DNA of 64,000 bases from Bacillota bacterium (lineage in GTDB: Bacteria > Bacillota > Bacilli > Paenibacillales > Paenibacillaceae), in assembly GCA_023386495.1 (NCBI GenBank), contig JAEWJS010000136.1, forward strand, positions 13,370 to 77,369, written 5' to 3'. The notes under the pieces are model-generated. The model saw nothing but the letters and a program-made list of their open reading frames with translations. It had not been told where the DNA came from and made no database searches. Of the stretch, positions 43,021-52,122 are shown piece after piece. Every line of letters starts with the position of its first letter. Positions within the stretch are counted from its first letter, which is position 1. Position numbers and translations under genes: made by a program.

Positions 43021-44034
43021 TCAATCTCCGGTAAGCGCATCGCGCTCAATCGCGCCTGGCGGCTTAGCCAGCCATTCCCGCGCGATCAATTCCTTCGTCA
43101 GCGACTCCGTATAAGCGCCTGCTCGCGTAATGGCTGCCAGATAGCCTGCCGCGATGTCATTGCGCATGACCGATCCCAGCGAACGACCGAATTGGGTAAT
43201 GACTGCTCCGAACATGCCGGCTATATGGCAAGCGGCGAGTCGATCGGAGAACACCGGCCGCGTCGCATCCGTCACCTCCGCAGCATAACCAGGCGGCAGC
43301 GGCAATTGTTCCTTATCCAGGTACTCGCCCAGTTTGCCCATCAGCTCGTGAGCGATCTCCCTGCCGTCCTTCATGAATCGCCTGATCTCATCCGACTCGG
43401 CCGTCTGGGCGAATCCCAGGCAGAGCGCTTCCGTGATCCCTAAGTATTCCAGGCTCTCATACAGATTCGCGAGTTCCATACTGTTCAATGACCGCTTATC
43501 GCCGAACCATCCGTTCAGGAAGCTGGGCTTGCGAATCCGCTCCGGGCTTTCAAGAGCCGGCAAAGACGGCGTCCGCCAGAAGAGCCCCTTCTCCAGCATG
43601 GCATCCATTATGCGCTGCAGCAGGACAGAAGACGTCTGCACGCACTCGTCCGTATGTCGGCGAATATCAGCCCTCACTGCGAGTGACAATGATCTGGCAT
43701 GGAAAATAACCCCGAGCTGAGCGCCGATGCGCAGGTAATCGATGAGGAACCGGTCCGTAAATAAGCGAGGGGCATCCGCATAGGCATCCGCCGCAGTGAA
43801 GCCGGACGGCGCGGGATATTCCGCCGCCTGCAGGATCGCTCGCCTGCTGTCGATCAAGTTCTCCGCGGTCTGCTGTGCCAGCGAATATAAAGCACGGAGT
43901 TCTTCGTCACGCACCTGCTTGGCGAACGTCGGAAGAATCCGGGCAGACAAGTCGTTGATCGACAAGCCTGCCCACAAGTATCCCAATTCAGTGACGGTCA
44001 TCTGCGGAGATTGCTGATATGCATTGCCTGTCAT
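43021..44034 (-). CDS. DUF3231 family protein
   Basis: A 337-residue helical protein composed of two similar four-helix (ferritin-like) halves, with the repeated phrases LFTDRFLIDYLRIGAQ and VFSDRLAACHIAGMFG. This matches the DUF3231 family of Bacillales, whose function is unknown and which is sometimes linked to spores. AAGGAGCG precedes ATG 44034, which overlaps the stop of the upstream FAD oxidoreductase by four bases; a more upstream ATG (44055) is rejected. The tight coupling implies joint action with that enzyme. Confidence 0.8.
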   Translation of the reverse strand: MTGNAYQQSPQMTVTELGYLWAGLSINDLSARILPTFAKQVRDEELRALYSLAQQTAENLIDSRRAILQAAEYPAPSGFTAADAYADAPRLFTDRFLIDYLRIGAQLGVIFHARSLSLAVRADIRRHTDECVQTSSVLLQRIMDAMLEKGLFWRTPSLPALESPERIRKPSFLNGWFGDKRSLNSMELANLYESLEYLGITEALCLGFAQTAESDEIRRFMKDGREIAHELMGKLGEYLDKEQLPLPPGYAAEVTDATRPVFSDRLAACHIAGMFGAVITQFGRSLGSVMRNDIAAGYLAAITRAGAYTESLTKELIAREWLAKPPGAIERDALTGD

Positions 44035-45143
44035 GTCGTCGCTCCTTGTTTCCACTTGATATAAGGCCGGAGCAGATAGCTCGCCAGCTTCATCGGGTTC
44101 AACGCATTCGCCAACAACAGCTTATTGCCCAATCGGCCGCTTAACAGATGGACGATGCGGTCCAGTCCCTCATCCGAGACGCTCTCCATCGCCCTGCGCA
44201 GGACGAGCGAATGTTCATAGCTCTTGCGCAGCGGCTCCGACAACTGCTCGTAGCTGCCCAGGCCGCATAAATCGTAGGCCGCGTATACGCCGGTCAGCAA
44301 GGCGTTATATTGGCCGAACCCGAGGAAGGGCATCATCGAGCCGAAGTTGTTCCCGACGTAGAACGTATTGCCCACCCGGGCTGATTGACAGATCCCCATC
44401 GGATACCCCCTGATCTGGAACCGGTCCGTAACCGGGAGCTCTTGTCCGAGGTACCCTTGCACCTTCTTATATATCGCATCCCAGATGCGCCTTAGCTCTT
44501 CTTCGCAGCTAATTGCCATTCCCGGCTGATCCGGAAGCGCGACGACGACATTCGCCTCGGTCTCCGAAAAGGGGATCAGGTAGCCGTAGCCGTGCGGCGC
44601 AATCGCGTAATCGAGCCACGTCTGCGCTTCGTACCGGTCGAATCGCCCCTCCACCGTCGCGCCGCTTATCGACACCGTTAGATCCTCCCTGAAGTTCCGG
44701 TTCCGCTTCGCATAGTCGCTATCGCCTGTCGCCAGGACGACATGCGTATATTGCTTGACCAGATCTTCGTACGTCATGTCCGAATCGTAGGAGATCTTCG
44801 AATGGACCTGACGCTCCAACTGCGCTTCGAACGACTCCTCATGTCTTCCTCTTATGTTGTGGAAGCCGAGCGCCCCTTCGATGACCGCTGTTTCGCGCTG
44901 CGAATGGATCGTCAGCTTCTGAACCGGCGCGGTCGGCTGGAGGAAGAGGCCATACTGATCCGACAAGGAAGCAATGCAGTCATGAACAGGATGGACAAAC
45001 ATCGATAGCAGCACTTCCCCGTTGACGAATCGATCGCCGACCTTGCTGCGCTTCTCGAATATCGTCGGTTCGATGCCGTGCTTCTCCAGCGTGAGGGCAC
45101 AGGCCAGCCCCGAGAGCCCTGCACCCATAATCGCAATCTTCAT
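44031..45143 (-). CDS. FAD-dependent oxidoreductase (geranylgeranyl-reductase-like)
   Basis: A 370-residue flavoprotein. It starts with the dinucleotide-binding fold MGAGLSGLACALTLEKHG (Gly7, Gly9, Gly12) ending at Glu30, and has the second FAD motif VGNTFYVGNNFGSMMPFLGFGQYNAL where the usual GD is replaced. The layout resembles geranylgeranyl reductase-type and PHBH-type oxidoreductases, which reduce isoprenoid double bonds or hydroxylate. The substrate is unknown. First gene of a two-gene operon with DUF3231. Confidence 0.82.
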   Translation of the reverse strand: MKIAIMGAGLSGLACALTLEKHGIEPTIFEKRSKVGDRFVNGEVLLSMFVHPVHDCIASLSDQYGLFLQPTAPVQKLTIHSQRETAVIEGALGFHNIRGRHEESFEAQLERQVHSKISYDSDMTYEDLVKQYTHVVLATGDSDYAKRNRNFREDLTVSISGATVEGRFDRYEAQTWLDYAIAPHGYGYLIPFSETEANVVVALPDQPGMAISCEEELRRIWDAIYKKVQGYLGQELPVTDRFQIRGYPMGICQSARVGNTFYVGNNFGSMMPFLGFGQYNALLTGVYAAYDLCGLGSYEQLSEPLRKSYEHSLVLRRAMESVSDEGLDRIVHLLSGRLGNKLLLANALNPMKLASYLLRPYIKWKQGATT

Positions 45144-45225
45144 CGCCTGTTCTTCTCCTTCGTATACGCCTCATCTGAATGATATTACCTTAATATGCCA
45201 TATAGAGGATATTTTATGCAAAAGA

Positions 45226-45250
45226 AAGAGGCGCTGCTTACGCGCCTCTT
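45226..45250 (-). terminator. Terminator after the GH127 gene
   Basis: Arms AAGAGGCGC/GCGCCTCTT around a seven-base loop, followed on the minus strand by TCTTTTGC. It lies 18 bases after the stop. Confidence 0.85.
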
Positions 45251-45267
45251 ATCTCATCCTCGTTCCA

Positions 45268-47571
45268 CTATGCTTGGCTATCCCACTCCGTCATCCGCTG
45301 CCGGTCTACCATCCGTACCCCGTATACGTTGCCTGCGACTGTCCCTGACTCCGACTTGAACGTGACTTCCACGCTCTCTAGACCGTTCAGCAGCGCTTCC
45401 GGAAGATCATAACGGACGTTGAATACCTCTTCCGGCTTGCCGGCCTCCAGCTTCTGGCGGGCAAGCTCGGTGCCGTCGATCAGAATCGCGAAGTCGCGCT
45501 TGTGGAGAACGCCGTCGATCCATTGCGCGCCGTCCGTACCGAAGTAGGTGACCTCCAGCGTCATCGGGCGATCAGCCCTGACGGCCATCCGATACCGGAA
45601 ATATCCGCCTTCTCCGACTGCGTTCCTGTAGCCCCGCTGCGCATGAACGGAATACCCCGACTTCGATTCCTGGGATTGAATCGCATGCTCGACTTCCGAT
45701 TGCTGCTCATGCGGGCTGACGACATCTACCGTGATGGCCTGCAGCCGATCCCGCTCTGCCTTCTCGTGATCCGAGTAGGACGCGAATTGCTCCGGATTCA
45801 TCAGCTTCCAATAGAGCGTATACCGCTGATGATGCAGGGCATAGAACGGAATCAGCTTCACGCGGACATTGCCCGGCTGTCCGACCGCATCGGTAACGAA
45901 GGTCAGCGCTTCGCCTTCCACGGGCCGAATCCAAGCTTGGAGATCCGGCTCATCGGTTACCAGAACCGGCACGTCGATCAACGGATGGTGGTGAAGACTC
46001 ATATGGTTGCCGACAATATCGTGTTCTGGAAAATGCTCTCTGCCGAGCGCGCCTGCGAGAACGACAGGTCCGTACAGGAATCCGACTTTATTCGCATCAT
46101 CCTTGGACCGGTACATATGCAGCGCCATCGGCAGCGTTACGTCTACGCGATCGCCCGCTTGCCAGTTCCGTTCGATCTCGAGGTACCCGTTCTCGGAGGA
46201 TCCGTACGTATCATTGCCTACGACAGCCTTCACTTCGCCGGCAGCCCAATAGGGAATCCGAACGCGCAGCTTGAAGCTCTCCCCCCGCGCCTCTTCCACT
46301 ACGATTGTCGTCCGGTCCGTGCGCGGGAAGTCCGTCTCCTGCCGAATCGCGACCTGCCGGTCGGCGAAGACGGCTCGCGAACCGATGAACAAGTTGACAT
46401 AGATCCCGTCCTGAGCCGCATGGTAGATGTCCTTGTTGTACCGCGCCGGATTCTCCATTCCCGTGCCGGTACAGCACCAGAACGAATGATCATGTGTTCC
46501 GTACACTTTGAAGTGGCCGGGTTCGGTCGAGACGAAATACATTTTCGCTCCGGTGTCCGGATCCTGCGAAGCGAGAATGTGATTGTACAAGGCGCGTTCG
46601 TAGTAGTCCATGTACGCCGCGTTCGGCGACCAGCGGAACAGATGGCCCGTCAGCTTCAGCATGTTGTACGTGTTGCAGGTCTCTGCCGTCTCGACGCCCA
46701 GCTTCTCGCTGCCCCGCGCCCTGAAGTGCTCGAAAATGCTGTTGCCGCCGATGATGTAGGAGCGATTCTGCGTGACTTCCTGCCAGAAAAATTCCGCCAT
46801 TCGCCGATATTTGGCCACGCCCGTGATCTCGTACAGCTTGGCCGCGCCGATCACCTTCGGGATCTGGGTGTTGGCGTGCTTGCCCTCCAGCTCATCGATG
46901 CCTTCTGCCAGCGGGGCCAAAATGGCCTGATGACAGAAGCGTACGGCCAAGTCCAGGTAGGCGCGATCGCCCGTGATGAGATACAGATCGGCCATCGCCT
47001 CGTTCATCCCGCCGTGCTCGCAGATGAGCATTCGCTGGAACTCGCCCTCCGTCATCCGGTCGGTCCCGTACTTCGCCCAATTCGCAAGCTTGACGACGAC
47101 TTCAAGCGCCTGCTCGATTCCCGCCAGCTGGTAGGCATCGATTAAGCCGGCATAGATCTTGTGGATGCTGTACCAAGGCACCCAAGAGCCGCCTAGCCCG
47201 AAGTTATGGACCTCGAACTCGCCTCCCGCGAACGCTCGATCGAAGCAATCGCGCTTGAATCCGCTGACATAACCGTCTGGATCATGCGACTGCACGTATG
47301 CCAGCTCTTCGACGGCATAGATCAGCTTCGCCTTCAGCGCTTCATTGCCGGTCGCGGCGATCATCGCCGCTGCGGCCGACAGCCAATGCCCGATCGAATG
47401 GCCCGCGATCTGCGTCGCTTCCCAGCCGCCGTAGCGCGGCTGCTTCGCCGTTAAGGACGCCGCTTCATAACATGGCGCGGTCAATCGATCGACATCCAGC
47501 TGCAGCAGATAAGCTAACCCCGTCTCTTGCGACTCGCCAAAAATCCCGTCCGTCAGCGTAACCTGTTGCAT
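45268..47571 (-). CDS. Beta-L-arabinofuranosidase, GH127
   Basis: A 767-residue zinc-dependent enzyme of the former DUF1680 family. Against the characterised bifidobacterial HypBA1, the catalytic Glu and zinc-binding Cys fall at Glu297 and Cys299 (AETCNTYNMLKLTG), and the nucleophile/zinc pair at Cys366-Cys367 (FWCCTGTGMEN). It should remove beta-linked L-arabinofuranose, for example from plant hydroxyproline-rich proteins. No signal peptide. AAGGAG precedes ATG 47571. It is divergent from an AraC regulator that probably controls it. Confidence 0.92.
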   Translation of the reverse strand: MQQVTLTDGIFGESQETGLAYLLQLDVDRLTAPCYEAASLTAKQPRYGGWEATQIAGHSIGHWLSAAAAMIAATGNEALKAKLIYAVEELAYVQSHDPDGYVSGFKRDCFDRAFAGGEFEVHNFGLGGSWVPWYSIHKIYAGLIDAYQLAGIEQALEVVVKLANWAKYGTDRMTEGEFQRMLICEHGGMNEAMADLYLITGDRAYLDLAVRFCHQAILAPLAEGIDELEGKHANTQIPKVIGAAKLYEITGVAKYRRMAEFFWQEVTQNRSYIIGGNSIFEHFRARGSEKLGVETAETCNTYNMLKLTGHLFRWSPNAAYMDYYERALYNHILASQDPDTGAKMYFVSTEPGHFKVYGTHDHSFWCCTGTGMENPARYNKDIYHAAQDGIYVNLFIGSRAVFADRQVAIRQETDFPRTDRTTIVVEEARGESFKLRVRIPYWAAGEVKAVVGNDTYGSSENGYLEIERNWQAGDRVDVTLPMALHMYRSKDDANKVGFLYGPVVLAGALGREHFPEHDIVGNHMSLHHHPLIDVPVLVTDEPDLQAWIRPVEGEALTFVTDAVGQPGNVRVKLIPFYALHHQRYTLYWKLMNPEQFASYSDHEKAERDRLQAITVDVVSPHEQQSEVEHAIQSQESKSGYSVHAQRGYRNAVGEGGYFRYRMAVRADRPMTLEVTYFGTDGAQWIDGVLHKRDFAILIDGTELARQKLEAGKPEEVFNVRYDLPEALLNGLESVEVTFKSESGTVAGNVYGVRMVDRQRMTEWDSQA

Positions 47572-47705
47572 CTTACCCCAGCTCCTTATGTACACGAATT
47601 GATTATTCGACTCTATCAGTTTATCCTTGCTATATAAGTTAAACTACGAATAAACCCAACCGATTCTTATAGAATATCACACTGGATATGTGAGGGGACC
47701 GCGCT

Positions 47706-48557
47706 ATGGACATAGTCGTGCACGAGCTGCCGCCGATGCCCTATTACATCACGATCGGACAGACCCGCTACAAGCCCGGCGAGCAGCATCCGAACCGCCG
47801 CAATACCGGCGTATTCGACTGGCTGTTCGTCGTGCAGGGGTCGCTTGCGATCGGAGAGGAAGACAAGCAGTGGGAGGTCGGCCAGGGGCAATCGCTGCTG
47901 CTCCTGCCCGACCGTTACCACTACGCGACGGCGCCATGCCGGGAAGATACCGTCTTCTATTGGATCCATTATGTGTTCGAAGGCAAGTACCACGCCGCAA
48001 GCGACTCCGATCATGCGCAGCCGATCCGGCATGCCTGGGCGAATCCATACCTGCTAAAGCTCCCGCAATATGCGACGCCCAGGCAGTTCCCGCGCATCGA
48101 GCGGCTGCTGGATGAGATGCATGAGCTGTCCGAGACGAATGGAGCGGACACGTACTGGAGGGAGCAGCAGCAGTTCATGGACTTATGCCGCATTCTGGAG
48201 AAGGATGAGCAAGGCGCCATGCCCCCGACGTCCATGATGAAGCTTGCGGAACGAACGGAAGCCTACCTGCGCCAGCACTATCAGGAGGAATTGACGAACG
48301 AAGCGCTGGCAGAGGCTCTTCATTTTCACCCGAACTATATTGTCCGCTGCATGAAGGAAATCTATCGCTGCACGCCGATGGATTACTTGCTCAAGATCCG
48401 GATGGAACAAGCCAAGCTGCTCTTGCTCAAGACGGAGTGGCCGGTCGCGGCGGTGGCCGAACAGGTCGGCTTCCAGTACGCACCGTACTTCTCGTCCTGC
48501 TTCAGGCGCTATGCGGGGATGCCGCCGATGGCGTTCCGGAAGCAGCATGCGGAATGA
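47706..48557 (+). CDS. AraC-family regulator next to GH127
   Basis: A 283-residue regulator with an N-terminal cupin-type sensor domain (about 1-150, VFDWLFVVQGSLAIGEE) and a C-terminal double helix-turn-helix (about 180-280, LTNEALAEALHFHPNYIVRCMK and WPVAAVAEQVGFQYAPYFSSCFRRYAG). The sensor probably binds a sugar. It is transcribed away from the GH127 gene across 134 bases that contain a weak dyad AGTTTA...TAAACT (47618-47645). GAGGGG precedes the ATG by eight bases. Confidence 0.92.
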   Translation: MDIVVHELPPMPYYITIGQTRYKPGEQHPNRRNTGVFDWLFVVQGSLAIGEEDKQWEVGQGQSLLLLPDRYHYATAPCREDTVFYWIHYVFEGKYHAASDSDHAQPIRHAWANPYLLKLPQYATPRQFPRIERLLDEMHELSETNGADTYWREQQQFMDLCRILEKDEQGAMPPTSMMKLAERTEAYLRQHYQEELTNEALAEALHFHPNYIVRCMKEIYRCTPMDYLLKIRMEQAKLLLLKTEWPVAAVAEQVGFQYAPYFSSCFRRYAGMPPMAFRKQHAE

Positions 48558-48586
48558 ACTGCGACATCACTTAAGGGGGAATGCGC

Positions 48587-49387
48587 ATGACCGATTACCG
48601 TGAAATGAACCGTTTAAATTGGAACGATCGTACGGCTATTCATGCGAAGTCCGCATTTTACAATCTCGATGACTTTGTGGCAGGCAGCAGCTCTCTACCG
48701 GAATTGGACAGGTTGGAGATCGGCGATGTATCCGGCCGTACGATGCTCCACCTGCAATGCCATTTCGGCAAAGATTCGTTGTCTTGGGCTCGACTAGGCG
48801 CTAGTGTAACGGGGGTCGATTTTTCCGAGGAAGCGATCGCGCTGGCCAGAAGGCTGAACGAACAGCTAGGGCTTGACGCCCAATTCCTATGTTCCGACAT
48901 CTATGACGCCGGAGAGGCACTAAACGGAGAACAGTTCGATATCGTCTATACGTCCTATGGCGTGCTATGCTGGCTTCCCGATCTTACCCGGTGGGCGGAA
49001 TTGATCGGCGCTTCGCTCAAGCAGGGCGGAACGTTCTATATGGCCGAGTTCCACCCTGTAACGTTCATGTATGAAGCTGTGGACGGGCAATTAGTCATCC
49101 GTTATCCTTACTTCGATCGCGAGGCGCGAAGCTATGAATCCCGCACAACCTACACCGGCGATGAGGACCAGTTGGCGCATCCCGTCAGCTATCAATGGCA
49201 GCATACGCTCGGCGATATTATCACTGCCTTAATTGGAGCAGGGCTGACAATCGAATTTGTGCATGAATTCCCGCATACCGTATACAACATGTTTCCTGGA
49301 CTGATGATTCAGGACGAACAAGGCAAATGGCGCATCCGAGAGCATGACCATTTGCCGCTGTTATTCTCGATTCGAGCTGGTAAGTGA
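48587..49387 (+). CDS. Class I SAM-dependent methyltransferase
   Basis: A 266-residue methyltransferase of the group with the variant motif I MLHLQCHFGKDSLSWARLG (about 52-70) and GVDFSEEAIALARRL for the acidic loop. It should methylate a small molecule. AAGGGGGA ends one base before an ATG at 48581; the ATG at 48587, six bases further on, is the better start. It follows the AraC gene by 29 bases on the same strand and may be co-transcribed with it. Confidence 0.87.
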   Translation: MTDYREMNRLNWNDRTAIHAKSAFYNLDDFVAGSSSLPELDRLEIGDVSGRTMLHLQCHFGKDSLSWARLGASVTGVDFSEEAIALARRLNEQLGLDAQFLCSDIYDAGEALNGEQFDIVYTSYGVLCWLPDLTRWAELIGASLKQGGTFYMAEFHPVTFMYEAVDGQLVIRYPYFDREARSYESRTTYTGDEDQLAHPVSYQWQHTLGDIITALIGAGLTIEFVHEFPHTVYNMFPGLMIQDEQGKWRIREHDHLPLLFSIRAGK

Positions 49388-49404
49388 GGGCGAGCCGTTC
49401 TTTT

Positions 49405-50214
49405 CTAGTGCGGATAGAGCGCTTCGAACTCAACGCCGCAAGGTCCGCCGTCCGGATTCAATGCCAGATTCACTTCCGTACCGTCCGAGCGATACAAGGG
49501 CTTGTAATATTGGCCGATGTGCGTGGCGGATTCGTTCGCGTAATGGCAGATGAACGCTCTGCGGAACCGATCCTTCGTCTTGTTCCGATAAGACCCGTGA
49601 ATGAGGTTGCCGTTGAAGAAGAGCACGTCGCCCGGTTCCATGACGACGGGCACCGCTTGGCGATCTTTCGGCGGCTTGACGTAATGGGTCGTGAACGATT
49701 CCTTCGCATCGGCATATTCCGGGCACACGATATCATATTCCTGCGTCTTCGGCACCACCAACAGTCCGCCGTTCTCTTCGTCGGCTTCGTCGACGGCCGT
49801 CCACGCGGCAATGCAGTTCCCGGGCTCCACCTTCAGGTAGAAGTTGTCCTGATGCAGCGCTTGACCCTTGGCGCCGGGAGGCTTGTAGTAATACATGCTC
49901 TGTGCCGCGAGCGGCGGCTCCTCGAACAGATCCTCCAACACGGCCAATACCGGCTGATGAAGCATGTACTGCTTCGCCTTGTCATTGAATCGGTGCGGAT
50001 GCATCACGCGCGGATATCGCTTCAGCGGGTCGCCAGCGCCGGCTGTCAGATCCGGTTCGTAGTAACCCGGTACCCCCGTGCGGCCGATTTCCTCGAAGGT
50101 ATCTCTAATCTCCCGAAGCTGATGCGCATCGAATAACCCTTGTACGATTAGGTATCCTTCCCTCTCGAATTGCCGTTTCTGCTCCTCGGTCAAATATCGT
50201 ACTGAACCGGACAT
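49405..50214 (-). CDS. Phytanoyl-CoA dioxygenase family protein
   Basis: A 269-residue Fe(II)/2-oxoglutarate-dependent oxygenase of the PhyH family. The facial triad is visible as His121-x-Asp123 (ALHQDNF) and His206 (LIHGSYRN); an Arg after it (RNKTKDRFRR) would bind 2-oxoglutarate. It should hydroxylate an unknown organic substrate in the cytoplasm. GGAGGGGGAG precedes ATG 50214; the upstream frame is not used. It is divergent from an AraC regulator, with a 21-base-spaced direct repeat in the shared region. Confidence 0.9.
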   Translation of the reverse strand: MSGSVRYLTEEQKRQFEREGYLIVQGLFDAHQLREIRDTFEEIGRTGVPGYYEPDLTAGAGDPLKRYPRVMHPHRFNDKAKQYMLHQPVLAVLEDLFEEPPLAAQSMYYYKPPGAKGQALHQDNFYLKVEPGNCIAAWTAVDEADEENGGLLVVPKTQEYDIVCPEYADAKESFTTHYVKPPKDRQAVPVVMEPGDVLFFNGNLIHGSYRNKTKDRFRRAFICHYANESATHIGQYYKPLYRSDGTEVNLALNPDGGPCGVEFEALYPH

Positions 50215-50297
50215 GCGTTTCTCCCCCTCCGAATGCGGCAGAATGGATTGCCGTTCTTGAATCAAGTATAGATTCTTCCTGCACGGCGAGGGAGTAG

Positions 50298-50330
50298 CAA
50301 TCCTGCTTAATCATCACACAATCCTGCTAA
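50298..50330. promoter_or_regulatory. Direct repeats between the phyH-like and AraC genes
   Basis: CAATCCTGCT occurs at 50298-50307 and again at 50319-50328, both followed by AA-rich bases. The period of 21 bases (two helical turns) places both copies on one face of the helix, as in AraC-type operators. Confidence 0.6.
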
Positions 50331-50396
50331 CTGCTGGATATTCTGCCTGCTGTGGTGCTATGCTTAACGAATAACTGTCATAAGGAGTCTATATCC

Positions 50397-51203
50397 ATGC
50401 CACAATATGACGAGCCTTCCCACTATGACGGCAGATCGGTCGGCATCATAATCTCGGGGCATTTTCAAGTCGACGACACATATAGCACGTCCCGGCCGCA
50501 CGGGATGGATGATTGGCTGATTACCTATACAATCAGCGGAAGCGGCTATTTCACTACCCCTGACGGGACAAAGATGTGTTCGAGCGGCGACGTTGCCTTG
50601 CTCAGTCCCGGTACACCGCATACGTATGGTACGACCCATGGAGAGACTTGGAATTTCGTATGGGCGCACTTCGCCCCCGGCTCGATCGGCGACATGCTTC
50701 TGCCGGCCGAACCGTTATCGATTCAACCGTTAGAACCCGGTTCCATGCAGACGAGAGTGTACGAGGCGTTCCGAAGGATCCTCTCCGATTCGAGAGAGCG
50801 CAGCGAGTTCTGGCATGACCTCTGCCTGAACGCGCTTCGCGAAGTACTCATGCTGCTGGCAGCCAGGCGGCATCGGAAGCTCGATCCGCGAGTCGCGGAG
50901 GCATTGCATCTGCTATCGGTGAATATGCGGAGTCCGGTGCACGTCGAGTCGCTGGCCAAGTCGATCGGGCTGTCCCCTTCCCGCCTGTCCCATCTGTTCA
51001 AGGAGCAGACGGGTTGCTCCATCATCGATACGTTGAATCGAATGCGAATCCGCCAGGCCGCCCTGCTGCTGGAACATACGCATCGCAGCGCTTCCGAGGT
51101 CGCCTATGACGTCGGGTTCCATAACTATAACCACTTCATCAATCAATTCCGCAAGTGGGCCGGCACGAGTCCCAGCGCATTCACGAGGCATGTGCGTCAA
51201 TAA
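50397..51203 (+). CDS. AraC-family regulator next to the phyH-like gene
   Basis: A 268-residue regulator: N-terminal cupin sensor (about 10-110, SGSGYFTTPDGTKMCSSGDVALLSPGTPHTY) and C-terminal AraC DNA-binding domain (about 170-268, VHVESLAKSIGLSPSRLSHLFKEQTG and ASEVAYDVGFHNYNHFINQFRKWAG). It likely controls the divergent dioxygenase gene through the direct repeats at 50298-50330. AAGGAG precedes ATG 50397 by eight bases; the open frame upstream is not used. Confidence 0.92.
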   Translation: MPQYDEPSHYDGRSVGIIISGHFQVDDTYSTSRPHGMDDWLITYTISGSGYFTTPDGTKMCSSGDVALLSPGTPHTYGTTHGETWNFVWAHFAPGSIGDMLLPAEPLSIQPLEPGSMQTRVYEAFRRILSDSRERSEFWHDLCLNALREVLMLLAARRHRKLDPRVAEALHLLSVNMRSPVHVESLAKSIGLSPSRLSHLFKEQTGCSIIDTLNRMRIRQAALLLEHTHRSASEVAYDVGFHNYNHFINQFRKWAGTSPSAFTRHVRQ

Positions 51204-51315
51204 ATTCGACATGAATCGCGTTTCACACTCCCGCCTATCGGGTAAGGACCGTTGGACACTGAGGAATCCTAGGTGTAAATTAATGAATAGCGCGATTAGA
51301 GAAGGAGCGAGAAGC

Positions 51316-51891
51316 ATGCTGATCCAAGAAATCATGAAGCACAACCAAGCATTCGTTGAACAGAAGGAATACGAGAAGTATCAAACCTCCAAGCTTCCCG
51401 ACAAGAAGCTCGTGGTCGTCTCTTGCATGGATACAAGACTCACGGAGCTGCTCCCGAAGGCGATGAACCTCAAGAACGGCGATGCCAAAATCTTGAAAAC
51501 AGCAGGCGCGGTCGTGTCCCATCCGTTCGGCAGCATCATGCGAAGCATCGTCGTGGCGATCTATGAATTGAATGCGCATGAGGTGTGCGTCGTCGGCCAT
51601 CATGACTGCGGCATGTCCAGCCTGAATTATGAAGCAACGACGAAGAAGATGATCGAGCGGGGAATACCCGAGCAGACGCTGCAGACGCTGGATTATGCCG
51701 GGATGAAGCTTAGCAATTGGCTGCGCGGATTCGACTCCGTTACGGAGAACGTGCGTCAGAGCGTCGAGGTCATTCGCAAGAACCCGCTCATTCCGAGCAG
51801 CGTACCCGTCCACGGACTCGTTATCGATCCCGCGACAGGCGCATTGGAGATTGTCGTCAACGGCTACGACAGCCAAGAACAGCAAGGCTGA
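51316..51891 (+). CDS. ytiB: Beta-class carbonic anhydrase
   Basis: A 191-residue zinc enzyme interconverting CO2 and bicarbonate. Zinc ligands and the Asp-Arg dyad are present: Cys37, Asp39 and Arg41 in VVSCMDTRL, His95 and Cys98 in VVGHHDCG. Length and layout match B. subtilis YtiB. GAAGGAGCG precedes ATG 51316; the frame further upstream overlaps the AraC gene and is not used. Probably a single gene. Confidence 0.92.
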   Translation: MLIQEIMKHNQAFVEQKEYEKYQTSKLPDKKLVVVSCMDTRLTELLPKAMNLKNGDAKILKTAGAVVSHPFGSIMRSIVVAIYELNAHEVCVVGHHDCGMSSLNYEATTKKMIERGIPEQTLQTLDYAGMKLSNWLRGFDSVTENVRQSVEVIRKNPLIPSSVPVHGLVIDPATGALEIVVNGYDSQEQQG

Positions 51892-51940
51892 CAACTGGCG
51901 GAGCGGTCGACAAACCTGCTGCTCTATGATATGGTTACCC

Positions 51941-51979
51941 TATACAGGCATTTCGCTCCTCGAGCGAGATGCCTGTATA
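51941..51979. terminator. Hairpin after the carbonic anhydrase gene
   Basis: Long arms TATACAGGCAT.../...ATGCCTGTATA with one mismatch and a short loop. No T run follows on the plus strand, so termination is likely but not certain. Between here and 52123 only a small CCCCC-GCGA-GGGGG hairpin (52040-52053) is seen. Confidence 0.6.
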
Positions 51980-52122
51980 ATTATCCGGGCAATTACCATT
52001 AATTACAGCAAGGGCGGTGATGTCATGGTGCTCTTCTGTCCCCCGCGAGGGGGTGCAATCCATGGCCGGTATTCTGGCGATCGATGAAGAGAGGACATCT
52101 ATATAAGGGAGAGTTGTACACA

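Noticed and set aside
45502..47145. A 547-codon open frame antisense to the GH127 gene
   Set aside because: No ribosome site or recognisable protein, and the other strand has conserved catalytic residues. Similar antisense frames at 521-1854, 24318-25652 and 34028-35401 were dropped for the same reason.
47618..47645. Weak dyad AGTTTA...TAAACT between the GH127 and AraC genes as an operator
   Set aside because: Only six-base AT-rich arms with a 16-base gap; this is common by chance in an AT-rich promoter region, so it is mentioned but not listed as a site.
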